Shown: in pieces, positions 38,596 through 50,799 of the stretch
Numbering within the stretch: the stretch's first letter is position 1
How the letters are laid out: each line of letters begins with the position of its first letter
Source: Rahnella ecdela
GTDB taxonomy: Bacteria; Pseudomonadota; Gammaproteobacteria; Enterobacterales; Enterobacteriaceae
Direction: 5' to 3'
DNA length: 64,000 nt
Assembly: GCF_019049625.1 (NCBI RefSeq)
Contig: NZ_JAFMOY010000131.1
Coordinates: 310,001 to 374,000 of the forward strand
Notes under the pieces: generated by a model
Database searches by the model: none
Seen by the model: only the letters and a program-made list of their open reading frames with translations
Told to the model about the DNA's origin: nothing
Position numbers and translations under genes: made by a program

Positions 38596-39639
38596 GTGGA
38601 TTTACTTTCTCTTTATGGGCTCTTTTTGGCCAAAGTTGTGACCGTAGTGATCGCCATCGGCGCGCTGGTAATTCTGGTTGTCGGCCTTCGTCACCGTAAA
38701 TCTCACAGCAAAGGTGAGTTACAGCTGATCGACTTAGGCGAACAGTACCGCGAAATGCAACGTGAAATGCGCAGCGCACGTATGAATCCCGCTGAGCTAA
38801 AAATTCGCAGTAAGGAATTGAAGAAAAAAGATAAAGCCGAAGCTAAACAGAAAAAATTGCAGGCGAAAACCGGTGGCTCTAAAAGCAAACCTTGCCTGTA
38901 TGTGCTCGACTTTAAAGGCAGTATGGACGCCCACGAAGTGACGTCGCTGCGTGAAGAGATTTCGGCGGTGCTGGCGGTAGCGACACCGGAAGACGAAGTG
39001 CTGCTGCGCCTCGAAAGTCCGGGCGGGGTGGTACACGGTTATGGTCTTGCGGCTTCTCAGCTGGTTCGCCTGCGCCAGAGCGGGATCCGCCTGACCGTGG
39101 CCGTGGATAAAGTAGCCGCCAGCGGCGGTTATATGATGGCCTGCGTGGCAGACAGGATTGTCGCAGCACCGTTTGCCATTATTGGTTCCATCGGCGTTGT
39201 GGCGCAAATTCCTAACTTCAACCGTCTGCTTAAAAAGAACGACATCGATATTGAGCTGCACACGGCGGGCGAGTTTAAACGTACGCTGACGTTGCTGGGT
39301 GAAAACACCGATGAAGGGCGCGAGAAATTCCGTGAAGACCTGAATGAAACGCATGTGCTGTTCAAGGAATTTGTGCATCAGAATCGTCCGTCACTGGACA
39401 TTAATGCAGTGGCGACTGGCGAACACTGGTTCGGTACCCAGGCACGTGAAAATGGCCTGATTGATGCCATTGGCACCAGTGATGATCTACTGATCGCAGA
39501 GATGAAAAACCATGAAGTGATTGCGGTACGTTACAGCCGCCGTAAACGCATGATGGACCGGTTTACTGGCAGCGTAGCAGAAAGCGCTGATCGTTTGTTC
39601 CTGCGCTGGTTGCAGCGTAGCCAGAAGCCGTTACTGTAA
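38596..39639 (+). CDS. sohB: Inner membrane S49 family peptidase SohB
   Basis: 347 residues starting with GTG (MDLLSLYGLFLAKV), close to 349 in E. coli. An N-terminal membrane anchor (about residues 10-30) is followed by a charged linker and a signal-peptide-peptidase-like S49 domain. The LESPGGVVHGYG and DKVAASGGYMMACVADRIVA stretches hold the region of the catalytic Ser/Lys. It is thought to act in the periplasm; multicopy sohB suppresses loss of DegP in E. coli. Confidence 0.95.
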   Translation: MDLLSLYGLFLAKVVTVVIAIGALVILVVGLRHRKSHSKGELQLIDLGEQYREMQREMRSARMNPAELKIRSKELKKKDKAEAKQKKLQAKTGGSKSKPCLYVLDFKGSMDAHEVTSLREEISAVLAVATPEDEVLLRLESPGGVVHGYGLAASQLVRLRQSGIRLTVAVDKVAASGGYMMACVADRIVAAPFAIIGSIGVVAQIPNFNRLLKKNDIDIELHTAGEFKRTLTLLGENTDEGREKFREDLNETHVLFKEFVHQNRPSLDINAVATGEHWFGTQARENGLIDAIGTSDDLLIAEMKNHEVIAVRYSRRKRMMDRFTGSVAESADRLFLRWLQRSQKPLL

Positions 39640-39687
39640 CGCCTTAGTCTGGCGGGCATTAATCGTTTCTGTGAAACATTAAGAGTT

Positions 39688-39711
39688 AAAAGGGACTTTT
39701 GTCCCTTTTTT
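39688..39711 (+). terminator. Terminator after sohB
   Basis: AAAAGGGAC and GTCCCTTTT pair around TTTT with a T-run, 50 bp past the sohB stop. Confidence 0.85.
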
Positions 39712-39774
39712 ATTGCCCCGATTTACTGCAACAGTTTATCGGTTGCGTTTACCTTTATTACTCTTTTTTATTGC

Positions 39775-40026
39775 TCAGTTTTCGAGATGGTATTTTTCTG
39801 AAAAAAGATGAGCCAGATGTTTAAACATATTAAATACCGCCGTGGTTTTTCTGGTCGGTAAACCCTCTTCATCCATGAAAAACTCTCCGCGGAAAACCAG
39901 CACATTGCCGTTTTGCTCAACCTCTGTCGCGAGCATTCCGTGCATGTAATCTTCGTGCTCACGGATAACCTTATTCGCTTCGACCAGTAAAGCTTCGCGA
40001 CTAATTGCCGATGTATTTTCGTGCAT
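39775..40026 (-). CDS. yciN: YciN family protein
   Basis: 83 residues, matching the small YciN protein (83 in E. coli). Conserved features include [24 protein letters not shown] and the [20 protein letters not shown] ending. Its function is unknown. Divergent from topA and convergent with sohB, the same arrangement as in E. coli. Confidence 0.92.
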   Translation of the reverse strand: MHENTSAISREALLVEANKVIREHEDYMHGMLATEVEQNGNVLVFRGEFFMDEEGLPTRKTTAVFNMFKHLAHLFSEKYHLEN

Positions 40027-40488
40027 GATATTTACTCCCCACTATAATTGCTGACGTTATTGTAATCCCGTCACGGAGAAAACCGCAAATCCGCTGGGGG
40101 TAATCAGTCTGAACCGTTGTTTATAATTTAAGCGAAACAGTAAAAGGTTTACGCAGATTGGCGAAAAGAGCGTTTACGTGTTAATTAGTTTGCGTGACGA
40201 TTTTTATCAGGTAGAGTGTGGGATTTTGTGGCTTCAGGTGGAATGTTTTGTTTACGCTTGGTCATTATTTGACATAAAAACGGGCGCATTCTGCTGAGCC
40301 CTGTCTGGTTAATCCCTCGCAGAATCAGTGTATTGAACCTCTGGAAGTCAGTTCTCGCCTTATTTGGAAGAAATAGGTTGACGTTCTGACTCACTGCCGC
40401 AATATAAAAAAAGACGTGATATTGTGCCGCGGCATAACAAGACAAAATCTTCTTCAGATGATGAAGAATCATTCAGGTAAAGGTAATT
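40027..40488. other. yciN-topA intergenic region
   Basis: 460 bp holding the divergent promoters of yciN and topA. A TTGACG (40378-40383) with an AATATA near 40401 could be one topA promoter; a TTGACA at 40269-40274 could be another -35. E. coli topA has several supercoiling-sensitive promoters. A 95-codon minus-strand frame crosses the region but has no ribosome site or family resemblance. Confidence 0.5.
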
Positions 40489-43086
40489 ATGGGCAAAGCT
40501 CTCGTAATAGTTGAGTCCCCGGCAAAAGCCAAAACGATTAATAAATATTTAGGAAATGACTACGTGGTTAAGTCCAGCGTCGGTCATATCCGTGATTTAC
40601 CGACCAGTGGATCCGCTGCTAAAAAGACCGCCGCCTCAACCGAAGAAAAAACAAAGAAAAAAGTAAAAAAGGATGAGAAAACTGCGCTGGTTAATCGTAT
40701 GGGTGTCGATCCGTTTCATGGCTGGGCTGCCCAATACGAAATACTTCCCGGTAAAGAAAAAGTTGTTGCTGAGTTAAAAGCGTTAGCGGAAAAAGCTGAC
40801 CACATCTATCTCGCAACCGACCTTGACCGCGAAGGAGAGGCGATTGCCTGGCATTTGCGGGAAGTGATTGGCGGTGATGACAAACGTTTCAGCCGCGTGG
40901 TATTTAACGAAATTACCAAAAACGCGATTCAGAATGCTTTCAAAGAACCGGGCGAACTGAATATTGACCGTGTTAACGCTCAGCAGGCGCGTCGTTTTAT
41001 GGACCGTGTGGTGGGTTACATGGTATCCCCGCTGTTGTGGAAGAAAATTGCCCGTGGTTTATCCGCTGGTCGCGTTCAGTCCGTGGCAGTACGTCTGGTG
41101 GTGGAACGCGAGAAAGAAATCAAAGCGTTTGTGCCGGAAGAATACTGGGAATTGCATGCAGATTTGCTGGCGAAGAAAGAAACCGCCCTGCAAATGGAAG
41201 TGACGCATCATCTGGAAAAACCATTTAAACCGGTGAATAAAGAACAGACTCACGCAGCCGTTTCGCTGCTTGAGAAAGCGCGCTATACCGTTGTTGATCG
41301 TGAAGATAAACCGACCAGCAGCAAACCGGGGGCGCCATTCATTACTTCTACGTTGCAACAGGCGGCCAGTACGCGTCTGAGCTTCGGCGTGAAGAAAACC
41401 ATGATGATGGCCCAGCGTCTGTACGAAGCCGGTCACATTACCTATATGCGTACTGACTCCACCAACCTGAGCCAGGATGCGGTGGAAATGGTGCGTGGCT
41501 ATATTGGCACGAATTTCGGTGATAAATACCTGCCGAAAGCACCGTTGCAATACAGCAATAAAGAGAACTCACAGGAAGCGCACGAAGCGATTCGTCCTTC
41601 TGATGTGGCGGTCGTTTCTGAACAGCTGAAAGATATGGAAGCAGATGCACAGCGTCTGTATCAGCTGATATGGCGCCAGTTTGTGGCATGTCAGATGACA
41701 CCAGCCCAGTACGATTCCACCACGCTGACGGTTAAAGCCGGTGATTATTCCCTGCGTGCTAAAGGCCGTACCCTGCGTTTTGATGGCTGGACCAAGGTGA
41801 TGCCTGCGCTGCGTAAAGGCGACGAAGACCGAACTTTACCGGCGATTGAAGTGGGCACAGATCTCGAACTGCAACAACTGCTGCCGACTCAGCACTTCAC
41901 CAAGCCGCCTGCGCGTTTTAGCGAAGCGTCACTGGTCAAAGAGCTGGAAAAACGTGGCATTGGCCGTCCGTCTACCTATGCGTCGATCATTTCGACCATT
42001 CAGGACCGCGGTTATGTTCACGTTGAAAACCGTCGTTTCTATGCCGAAAAAATGGGCGAAATCGTCACCGATCGTCTGGAAGAAAACTTCCGCGAACTGA
42101 TGAACTACGATTTCACCGCACGTATGGAAGACGGGCTGGATCAGGTCGCCAACAACAAGGCGGAATGGAAAGCGGTTCTCGACGAATTCTTCAGTGAATT
42201 CAGCAAGCAATTAGAAACAGCCGAGAAAGATCCTGAAGAAGGCGGTATGCGCCCGAATCAGATGGTACTGACCAGCATCGAATGCCCGACCTGTGGACGT
42301 CCGATGGGGATCCGTACCGCCAGCACCGGCGTGTTCCTGGGTTGTTCCGGTTATGCGTTGCCGCCGAAAGAGCGCTGCAAAACCACCATCAACCTGATTG
42401 CTGATGCTGAAGTTCTGAACGTGCTGGAAGGCGACGAAGCCGAAGCAAACGCACTGCGTGCAAAACGCCGCTGCGGGAAATGCGGCACGGCGATGGACAG
42501 CTACCTCATCGATAATCAGCGTAAATTACATGTCTGCGGTAATAACCCGGAATGTGATGGCTATGAAATCGAGCAGGGCGAGTTCCGCATCAAGGGCTAC
42601 GACGGTCCGATTGTTGAGTGCGAGAAATGTGGTTCTGAAATGCACCTGAAAATGGGGCGTTTCGGTAAGTACATGGGCTGTACCAACGACGAGTGCAAAA
42701 ACACCCGTAAGATTTTACGTAACGGTGACGTTGCGCCGCCGAAAGAAGATCCGGTTCCGTTGCCAGAATTGCCGTGTGAGAAATCAGACGCCTATTTCGT
42801 TCTTCGCGATGGTGCAGCGGGTGTCTTCCTGGCGGCCAATACTTTCCCTAAATCGCGCGAAACCCGTGCGCCGCTGGTGGAAGAACTGAAACGCTTTAAA
42901 GATCGTCTGCCGGAAAAACTGAGCTATCTGGCCGATGCGCCAGTCGCTGACCCGGAAGGCAATAAATCGATGGTGCGTTTTAGCCGTAAAACCAAGCAGC
43001 AGTATGTTTCCTCCGAGAAAGACGGCAAAGCCACTGGCTGGACCGCGTTCTTTGTCGACGGGAAATGGGTTGAAGGCAAAAAGTAA
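40489..43086 (+). CDS. topA: DNA topoisomerase I
   Basis: 865 residues, the same as E. coli TopA. It relaxes negative supercoils through a covalent phosphotyrosine. The Toprim acidic triad Asp111/Asp113/Glu115 is in ATDLDREGE, and the catalytic Tyr319 is in [12 protein letters not shown]. Three C-terminal zinc-ribbon pairs (CPTCG, CGKCG, CEKCG with their partners) precede the C-terminal zinc-less ribbons. Own terminator downstream. Confidence 0.99.
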   Translation: MGKALVIVESPAKAKTINKYLGNDYVVKSSVGHIRDLPTSGSAAKKTAASTEEKTKKKVKKDEKTALVNRMGVDPFHGWAAQYEILPGKEKVVAELKALAEKADHIYLATDLDREGEAIAWHLREVIGGDDKRFSRVVFNEITKNAIQNAFKEPGELNIDRVNAQQARRFMDRVVGYMVSPLLWKKIARGLSAGRVQSVAVRLVVEREKEIKAFVPEEYWELHADLLAKKETALQMEVTHHLEKPFKPVNKEQTHAAVSLLEKARYTVVDREDKPTSSKPGAPFITSTLQQAASTRLSFGVKKTMMMAQRLYEAGHITYMRTDSTNLSQDAVEMVRGYIGTNFGDKYLPKAPLQYSNKENSQEAHEAIRPSDVAVVSEQLKDMEADAQRLYQLIWRQFVACQMTPAQYDSTTLTVKAGDYSLRAKGRTLRFDGWTKVMPALRKGDEDRTLPAIEVGTDLELQQLLPTQHFTKPPARFSEASLVKELEKRGIGRPSTYASIISTIQDRGYVHVENRRFYAEKMGEIVTDRLEENFRELMNYDFTARMEDGLDQVANNKAEWKAVLDEFFSEFSKQLETAEKDPEEGGMRPNQMVLTSIECPTCGRPMGIRTASTGVFLGCSGYALPPKERCKTTINLIADAEVLNVLEGDEAEANALRAKRRCGKCGTAMDSYLIDNQRKLHVCGNNPECDGYEIEQGEFRIKGYDGPIVECEKCGSEMHLKMGRFGKYMGCTNDECKNTRKILRNGDVAPPKEDPVPLPELPCEKSDAYFVLRDGAAGVFLAANTFPKSRETRAPLVEELKRFKDRLPEKLSYLADAPVADPEGNKSMVRFSRKTKQQYVSSEKDGKATGWTAFFVDGKWVEGKK

Positions 43087-43120
43087 TTATCGCCGTCATA
43101 CTTTAAGCTGTTAAGCAGTT

Positions 43121-43153
43121 GTAAAAAACCAGTCCTCCGGGCTGGTTTTTTTA
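43121..43153 (+). terminator. Terminator after topA
   Basis: AAAAACCAG...CTGGTTTTTTT forms a stem around TCCTCCGGG, about 40 bp past the topA stop. Confidence 0.85.
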
Positions 43154-44409
<1,256 letters not shown>

Positions 44410-44438
44410 ACCGCAACATTTTCTTTGCTGACCGCCAG

Positions 44439-44474
44439 TCCCGCCGCCTCTGATGATGCTGCGGGATTTTTTTT
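44439..44474 (+). terminator. Terminator after cysB
   Basis: TCCCGC (44439-44444) pairs with GCGGGA (44461-44466) across a 16-nt loop and is followed by eight Ts. Confidence 0.75.
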
Positions 44475-44595
44475 GCCTGTTGAACACTTTGAGCTGTTAT
44501 CGGAATGTTAACAATTATTTGTGTTATCTTTAACTATGCACTTATAAGCCAGCGGGTTATTCCTTAAGGCCACGCTGAGCGCTAAAGGAGAAGCT

Positions 44596-47268
44596 ATGTC
44601 GTCTATTCGCAAGAACAGTCTGGATAAGCTGGCGGTCCAGAACAAGGAGTTCCACTACTACAGCCTGCCACTCGCAGCCAAAACGCTGGGTGATATCCAG
44701 CGCCTGCCCAAATCCCTCAAAGTATTATTTGAAAATCTGCTGCGCCATGTCGATGGCGACACCGTCACGGAAAGTGATTTGCAGGAACTGGTCAGCTGGC
44801 AGAAAACCGGCCATGCGGACCGGGAAATTGCTTACCGGCCTGCGCGTGTTCTGATGCAGGATTTCACCGGCGTACCGGCGGTGGTCGATCTGGCGGCGAT
44901 GCGTCAGGCGGTCAAGCGGCTTGGCGGCAATGTCGAACAGGTAAACCCGTTATCGCCCGTTGATCTGGTTATCGACCACTCCGTCACGGTTGATGAGTTC
45001 GGTGATGATCAGGCTTTTGATGAAAACGTCCGCCTCGAAATGGAGCGTAACAACGAGCGCTATCAGTTCCTGCGCTGGGGACAAAAAGCCTTCAACCGTT
45101 TTCGCGTGGTCCCGCCCGGCACCGGTATCTGTCACCAGGTTAACCTCGAGTATCTCGGGCAAACCGTCTGGTATGAAGAACAGGACGGCAAAACGGTCGC
45201 CTATCCCGACACTCTGGTCGGCACCGATTCCCACACCACCATGATTAACGGCCTGGGCATTTTAGGCTGGGGCTGCGGCGGTATCGAAGCCGAAGCGGCG
45301 ATGCTAGGACAGCCTGTTTCCATGCTGATCCCGGATGTCGTCGGGTTTAAACTGACCGGCAAATTACGCGAAGGCATCACCGCAACAGACCTGGTGTTAA
45401 CGGTCACGCAGATGCTGCGCAAACACGGCGTGGTCGGTAAATTCGTCGAGTTTTACGGTGACGGGCTGGCTGACTTACCGCTGGCCGACCGCGCGACCAT
45501 TGCCAATATGTCGCCGGAATTCGGTGCCACCTGCGGATTCTTCCCGGTCGATGACGTGACGCTGAGTTACATGAAACTCAGTGGCCGCAGCGACGATCAA
45601 ATCGAACTGGTGAAAGCCTATTCTCAGGCGCAGGGCTTATGGCGTAATGCCTGTGATGAGCCGGTCTTTACCAGCACGCTGGCGCTGGATATGGGCGACG
45701 TTGAGCCAAGTCTGGCCGGGCCGAAACGCCCGCAGGATCGCGTGGCGCTGCCTAATGTTCCTAAAGCTTTTAAAGCAGCGACGGAACTGGAGCTGGGTAA
45801 CAGTAAAGCGGGTCGCAGCGATAAAGAAACCTTCACGCTGGACGGTCAGCATTATGCCCTGACCACCGGCGCGGTGGTGATTGCTGCCATCACTTCCTGT
45901 ACTAACACTTCTAACCCGAGCGTGCTGATGGCGGCCGGTTTGCTGGCAAAAAATGCTGCAGAAAAAGGTCTCACCAGTAAACCCTGGGTGAAAACTTCGC
46001 TGGCGCCAGGTTCTAAAGTGGTGACCGATTATCTTAATGCCGCCGGTCTGATGCCCTATCTGGAAGAACTCGGTTTTAATCTGGTGGGTTACGGCTGTAC
46101 GACCTGTATCGGTAACTCCGGGCCGCTGCCGGAACCGATTGAATCAGCCATCAAAGCCGGTGATCTCACCGTCGGTGCGGTGCTTTCCGGTAACCGTAAT
46201 TTCGAGGGACGTATTCATCCGCTGATTAAAACTAACTGGCTTGCCTCACCGCCGCTGGTGGTGGCTTACGCGCTGGCGGGGAATATGAATGTCGATCTGA
46301 CGACTGATCCGCTGGGAGAGGACAAAGAGGGCAAGCCGGTGTATCTGAAAGATATCTGGCCTTCCGCCAACGATATTGCCAATGCGGTCGGGCAGGTGAC
46401 GACGGACATGTTCCACAAAGAATATGCCGAAGTCTTCAACGGTGATGCCAGCTGGCAGGCGATTCAGGTAGACGGTACGCCGACCTATACCTGGCAGGAG
46501 GATTCCACTTACATCCGCCATCCGCCGTTCTTCAGTGATATGAAAGCCGAACCGGATGCACTGGAAGATATCAAGGACGCTCGTATTCTGGCGATCCTGG
46601 CGGACACTGTGACCACCGACCACATCTCACCTGCCGGTAATATCAAAGCTGAAAGTCCTGCGGGGCTGTATCTGACGCAGCATGGTGTTGAGCCGAAAGC
46701 GTTTAACTCTTACGGTTCACGTCGTGGTAACCATGAAGTGATGATGCGCGGGACGTTCGCCAATATCCGTATCAAAAATGAAATGGTACCGGGCGTGGAG
46801 GGCGGTTATACCCGCCATATTCCGTCTCAGGATCAGCTGGCGATATATGATGCCGCGATGCGCTATCAGCATGAAAGTGTGCCGACGGCGGTCATTGCCG
46901 GTAAAGAGTACGGATCAGGTTCAAGCCGTGACTGGGCGGCGAAAGGGCCGCGTCTTCTGGGCGTGCGCGTGGTTATCGCCGAATCCTTCGAACGTATTCA
47001 CCGCTCGAATCTTATCGGTATGGGGATATTACCCCTCGAATTCCCGCTGGGTGTCACCCGAAAAACGCTGAAACTGACCGGTGACGAACAGATTAGCGTC
47101 AGCGGATTACAAACGCTGACGCCGGGGCAGGACGTCGCAGTGCATATCGTTTACGCTGACGGGCATAAAGAAACCGTCAATGCCCGCTGCCGTATCGATA
47201 CCGGTAACGAGCTGACGTACTTCCAGAACGGCGGCATTCTGCATTACGTGATCCGCAAGATGCTGTAA
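44596..47268 (+). CDS. acnA: Aconitate hydratase A
   Basis: 890 residues (E. coli 891). It isomerises citrate and isocitrate in the TCA cycle; AcnA is the stress-stable form and its apo-form binds mRNA. The [4Fe-4S] ligands are the Cys of ITSCTNTSNP and the two of YGCTTCIGNSG. The swivel-domain motif YGSGSSRDWAAKGP is present. A strong AAAGGAG ribosome site precedes the ATG. E. coli ymiA/yciX between cysB and acnA have no counterpart in the 186-bp gap. Confidence 0.98.
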   Translation: MSSIRKNSLDKLAVQNKEFHYYSLPLAAKTLGDIQRLPKSLKVLFENLLRHVDGDTVTESDLQELVSWQKTGHADREIAYRPARVLMQDFTGVPAVVDLAAMRQAVKRLGGNVEQVNPLSPVDLVIDHSVTVDEFGDDQAFDENVRLEMERNNERYQFLRWGQKAFNRFRVVPPGTGICHQVNLEYLGQTVWYEEQDGKTVAYPDTLVGTDSHTTMINGLGILGWGCGGIEAEAAMLGQPVSMLIPDVVGFKLTGKLREGITATDLVLTVTQMLRKHGVVGKFVEFYGDGLADLPLADRATIANMSPEFGATCGFFPVDDVTLSYMKLSGRSDDQIELVKAYSQAQGLWRNACDEPVFTSTLALDMGDVEPSLAGPKRPQDRVALPNVPKAFKAATELELGNSKAGRSDKETFTLDGQHYALTTGAVVIAAITSCTNTSNPSVLMAAGLLAKNAAEKGLTSKPWVKTSLAPGSKVVTDYLNAAGLMPYLEELGFNLVGYGCTTCIGNSGPLPEPIESAIKAGDLTVGAVLSGNRNFEGRIHPLIKTNWLASPPLVVAYALAGNMNVDLTTDPLGEDKEGKPVYLKDIWPSANDIANAVGQVTTDMFHKEYAEVFNGDASWQAIQVDGTPTYTWQEDSTYIRHPPFFSDMKAEPDALEDIKDARILAILADTVTTDHISPAGNIKAESPAGLYLTQHGVEPKAFNSYGSRRGNHEVMMRGTFANIRIKNEMVPGVEGGYTRHIPSQDQLAIYDAAMRYQHESVPTAVIAGKEYGSGSSRDWAAKGPRLLGVRVVIAESFERIHRSNLIGMGILPLEFPLGVTRKTLKLTGDEQISVSGLQTLTPGQDVAVHIVYADGHKETVNARCRIDTGNELTYFQNGGILHYVIRKML

Positions 47269-47283
47269 ACCCTGTTCTTCTGC

Positions 47284-47320
47284 TAATAAAAAAGGGCACC
47301 TTCTTAAGGTGCCCTTAATA
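47284..47320. terminator. Terminator between acnA and ribA
   Basis: AAGGGCACC and GGTGCCCTT form a 9-bp stem; the A-run on the plus side gives a good T-run for ribA on the minus strand. Shared by convergent genes. Confidence 0.85.
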
Positions 47321-47342
47321 TTTACATCGGACTATAGAACTC

Positions 47343-47933
47343 TTACTTCTCGAGCAGGTGACCCATTTTGGCCGCTTTGGTCGACAGGTAGCGTTCGTTT
47401 TCCGGGTTGCGTCCTACGATCAGCGGAACGCGTTCGGTGATGTTTATTCCGGCTTCTGTCAGGATTTCGACTTTCTTCGGATTATTGGTCAGCAGGCGAA
47501 CCGAATCGACGCCGAGCAGTTTGAACATGTCCGCACACAGCGTGAAATCACGTTCGTCAGCGGCAAACCCGAGCTGGTGGTTGGCTTCAACGGTATCATA
47601 GCCTTTGTCCTGCAGCGCGTAAGCACGGATTTTATTGAGCAAGCCGATGTTACGGCCTTCCTGACGGTGATACATCAGGATACCGCGGCCTTCCTCTGCA
47701 ATGTGATTCAGTGCCGCTTCGAGCTGGAAACCGCAGTCACAGCGCAGGCTGAACAAAGCATCACCGGTCAGACATTCAGAGTGAACTCGCGCAAGAACGG
47801 GTGTTTCACCGCTGATGTCACCAAAAACTAACGCCAGGTGGTCGTGCCCGGTGGCCAATTCTTCAAAACCCACCATCAGGAAATCGCCCCAAGGTGTTGG
47901 CAGATTGGCTTCTGCCACCCGTTTCAGCTGCAT
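47343..47933 (-). CDS. ribA: GTP cyclohydrolase II
   Basis: 196 residues from the ATG at 47933, exactly the E. coli RibA length; the longer frame upstream is not supported. It converts GTP to the first riboflavin precursor. Zinc ligands Cys54, Cys65 and Cys67 ([18 protein letters not shown]) are at the canonical positions, and [11 protein letters not shown] and LLTNNPKK are conserved. Convergent with acnA, divergent from pgpB. Confidence 0.98.
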   Translation of the reverse strand: MQLKRVAEANLPTPWGDFLMVGFEELATGHDHLALVFGDISGETPVLARVHSECLTGDALFSLRCDCGFQLEAALNHIAEEGRGILMYHRQEGRNIGLLNKIRAYALQDKGYDTVEANHQLGFAADERDFTLCADMFKLLGVDSVRLLTNNPKKVEILTEAGINITERVPLIVGRNPENERYLSTKAAKMGHLLEK

Positions 47934-48224
47934 TTTACGCTCCAAAAAAACCACAAATAGTCTTGATTCACAGTGAGTATTGTACTTATTGATGCGCATC
48001 CTACGTTCAGATGCGGCCTGTGGATAGGGAATCGGTGCCTTTCCATCATGACAGGGCACCATTTTGCCATAGTTTGCTGTTCATTTTAGCGGGAATATTT
48101 GAACGATTAGTTCATAAGATATGAATTATAACTGCATCCTCAACAATCGAAGCGTTGAGAATGTGATGAAGAGACAACGTTGGTACACTCCAACTCTTTT
48201 TTACGAATGACGGAAGGGATGACT

Positions 48225-48980
48225 ATGTTTGATATCGCCAAACGCACCGCACTCGGGGCTGTAATTTTAATGCTGATGCCCGCAGCGGTATGGATAAGCG
48301 GCTGGCTTTGGGTGCCGGGAGAAAATCCTTCCGTTTTGCGCCCGCTGTACTGGGTGACCGAAACGGTGAGCGAACCGTGGGGTATTCTCACGACTGTCAT
48401 TCTTTGTGGCTGGTTCCTGTGGTGTTTGCGTTTTCGCCTTAAACCCGCCATCGGGCTGGGCGTGATCATCGTCGCCGCTCTGCTGGTCGGGCAATACGCG
48501 AAAGATTTCATCAAAGGCGAAGTGCGGGAGCCGCGGCCTTATGTGGCGTGGCTGGGTACCGATCACCAGATGAACGTCGGCGAGTTTTATGCGCAGAAAA
48601 GTAAATTACGCGGCAAGCAGGTGAAAGAAATCCTCGGTGATGACGTACAAATCCCGCACTGGCTGAACAAAAGCTGGCAGAACGATACCGGTTATGCGTT
48701 TCCCTCCGGGCATACCATGTTCGCCGCGACCTGGGCTTTGTTAGCCATCGGCCTGTTATGGCGCCGTAAGCACTTCAAAACGGTCACCGTGCTGATGGTG
48801 TGGGCGGTGGTAGTGATGGGTAGCCGCCTGATGCTGGGAATGCACTGGCCGCGTGACCTGCTGGCTTCCGTTGGGATCAGCTGGATACTGGTGACGCTGG
48901 CCTGCTGGCTGACCGAACGTTATGTCGGACCGCTGACACCGCCGCCCGCTGAAAAGCAGGAAATCAGAGAGCGGGACTAG
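48225..48980 (+). CDS. pgpB: Phosphatidylglycerophosphatase B / undecaprenyl-diphosphatase
   Basis: 251 residues from ATG 48225 (MFDIAKRTALG), chosen because GGAAGGG lies 6 nt upstream and it aligns with the family start. It is a PAP2-superfamily integral membrane lipid phosphatase acting on PGP, undecaprenyl-PP and related lipids. Active-site motifs: KDFIKGEVREPRP, YAFPSGH and SRLMLGMHWPRD. About six helices. Function spans phospholipid and peptidoglycan lipid recycling. Confidence 0.95.
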   Translation: MFDIAKRTALGAVILMLMPAAVWISGWLWVPGENPSVLRPLYWVTETVSEPWGILTTVILCGWFLWCLRFRLKPAIGLGVIIVAALLVGQYAKDFIKGEVREPRPYVAWLGTDHQMNVGEFYAQKSKLRGKQVKEILGDDVQIPHWLNKSWQNDTGYAFPSGHTMFAATWALLAIGLLWRRKHFKTVTVLMVWAVVVMGSRLMLGMHWPRDLLASVGISWILVTLACWLTERYVGPLTPPPAEKQEIRERD

Positions 48981-49264
48981 CCGGTGAGTGTTCGGAAAAT
49001 CCGTTAAGTGTTTGTCATTAAAAGGAGCCGCTCACCGCGCCCCTTTAATTTTTCGCTATTCATCCCCATATACTTCTTATTGGCCCGATTGCAGTGATGC
49101 ACGCAATTTCTGAAACCACCTTCAAAATTGGTCGAAGTTGATACAGACTGCATGTTAAGCCACTGCAATATTTCCCAGCTTTGTTTGGAAATGCTAACTT
49201 ATTAGGTCGGGACGAGAGTTTTTGGCATAATTCAACCGGTACATCCGGCATTACAGGAATGAAT

Positions 49265-49576
49265 GTGAAATATCTGCTGATTTTTTTATTTTTGCTGGTC
49301 ATCGTTGTGATTTCTATCACTCTGGGTGCTCATAACGATCAGACTGTGACCTTCAACTATTTGCTGGCGCAGGGTGACTATCGTGTTTCCACACTGCTTG
49401 CCGTGTTGTTTGCCACCGGTTTTATTCTCGGCTGGGTCATTTGCGGGCTGTTCTACCTCCGCGTCCGTATGTCACTGGGACGTGCACAACGTAAAATTAA
49501 ACGTCTTGAACAACAAATTGAGCCTGTGGCCGTCGTTACGCCACCAGCAGCATCTTATGATGTCAGCAAGGAATAA
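49265..49576 (+). CDS. lapA: Lipopolysaccharide assembly protein A
   Basis: 103 residues from a GTG at 49265 (read MKYLLIFLFLL). AGGA at 49255-49258 is 6 nt upstream of this GTG but abuts the ATG at 49259, so GTG is favoured, and it matches the E. coli start. Two transmembrane helices (about 3-22 and 42-63) are followed by a basic coiled coil (RMSLGRAQRKIKRLEQQ). With LapB it links LPS synthesis to FtsH-mediated LpxC turnover. lapB begins 6 bp later. Confidence 0.94.
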   Translation: MKYLLIFLFLLVIVVISITLGAHNDQTVTFNYLLAQGDYRVSTLLAVLFATGFILGWVICGLFYLRVRMSLGRAQRKIKRLEQQIEPVAVVTPPAASYDVSKE

Positions 49577-49582
49577 TCTTCT

Positions 49583-50752
49583 ATGTTAGAACTGCTGTTT
49601 CTGTTGTTGCCCGTTGCTGCCGCCTATGGCTGGTACATGGGGCGCAGAAGTTCTCAGCAGGATAAACAGGAAAATGCTAACCGCCTGTCGCGTGAATACG
49701 TAGCGGGGGTTAACTTCCTGCTTTCCAATCAGCAGGACAAAGCGGTCGACCTGTTCCTCGAAATGTTGAAAGAGGACAGCAGCACAGTCGAAGCGCACCT
49801 GACTCTGGGTAACCTGTTCCGCTCCCGTGGCGAAGTGGATCGTGCAATCCGTATCCACCAGTCGCTGATGGAAAGCGCCTCACTGACCTTCGAACAACGC
49901 CTGCTTGCCGTCCAGCAACTGGGTCGTGACTACATGGCCGCTGGTTTTTATGACCGCGCCGAAGACATGTTCAATCAGCTGGTCAAAGAGCAGGATTTCC
50001 AGCTGTTCGCACTCGAGCAACTGTTGATCATCCATCAGGCCACCAGCGACTGGCAAAATGCCATTGATGTGGCTGAACGTCTGGTCAAACTGGGCAAAGA
50101 AAACCGCCGTAAAGAAATTGCGCATTTCTGGTGTGAACTGGCTTTGCAGGCGATGGTTGCCGATGATTTTGACAAAGCCACGGGGCTGCTGAAAAAAGCG
50201 GCGGCTGCGGATAAACTTTGCGCCCGTGTTTCCATCATGCAGGGGCGGATTTTTCTGGCGCAGGGTGAATACCGCAAAGCGACGGAAGCCTTGCAACGCG
50301 TTCTTGAGCAGGATAAAGAACTGGTCAGCGAAGCGCTGCCAATGCTCCAGGAATGCTATCAAAACCTGAAAGATACCCTTAGCTGGGCGGAGTTCCTCAA
50401 ACGTTGTGTGGATGAAAATACCGGTGCAGCCGCTGAGCTGATGCTGGCAGAAATCATTCATGATGAGGAAGGGCGCGAGACGGCGCAGAACTACATTAAC
50501 CGCCAGCTTCAGCGGCATCCGACTATGCGCGTGTTCCATCATCTGATGGATTACCATCTGGCGGATGCGGAAGAGGGCCGTGCGAAGGAAAGTCTGGTCT
50601 TATTGCGCGACATGGTAGGCGAGCAAATTCGCACCAAACCGCGTTACCGTTGCCACAAATGCGGCTTTACCGCGCATTCATTGTACTGGCACTGCCCGTC
50701 ATGCCGCGGTTGGGCAACGATCAAGCCTATACGAGGGCTGGACGGACAGTGA
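49583..50752 (+). CDS. lapB: Lipopolysaccharide assembly protein B
   Basis: 389 residues, identical in length to E. coli LapB (YciM). An N-terminal membrane anchor (1-20) tethers a cytoplasmic array of TPR repeats. The C-terminal rubredoxin-like metal site is YRCHKCGFTAHSLYWHCPSC. LapB presents LpxC to FtsH for degradation and so limits LPS synthesis. It forms an operon with lapA. Confidence 0.97.
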   Translation: MLELLFLLLPVAAAYGWYMGRRSSQQDKQENANRLSREYVAGVNFLLSNQQDKAVDLFLEMLKEDSSTVEAHLTLGNLFRSRGEVDRAIRIHQSLMESASLTFEQRLLAVQQLGRDYMAAGFYDRAEDMFNQLVKEQDFQLFALEQLLIIHQATSDWQNAIDVAERLVKLGKENRRKEIAHFWCELALQAMVADDFDKATGLLKKAAAADKLCARVSIMQGRIFLAQGEYRKATEALQRVLEQDKELVSEALPMLQECYQNLKDTLSWAEFLKRCVDENTGAAAELMLAEIIHDEEGRETAQNYINRQLQRHPTMRVFHHLMDYHLADAEEGRAKESLVLLRDMVGEQIRTKPRYRCHKCGFTAHSLYWHCPSCRGWATIKPIRGLDGQ

Positions 50753-50799
50753 TCATTTGACTCTCTGTCCCTCCGGCTGTCTCGTTCTGATTGTCCGTG

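Noticed and set aside
40185-40472. 95-codon minus-strand frame between yciN and topA
   Set aside because: It lies across the expected topA promoter region, has no ribosome site and no similarity to a known family.
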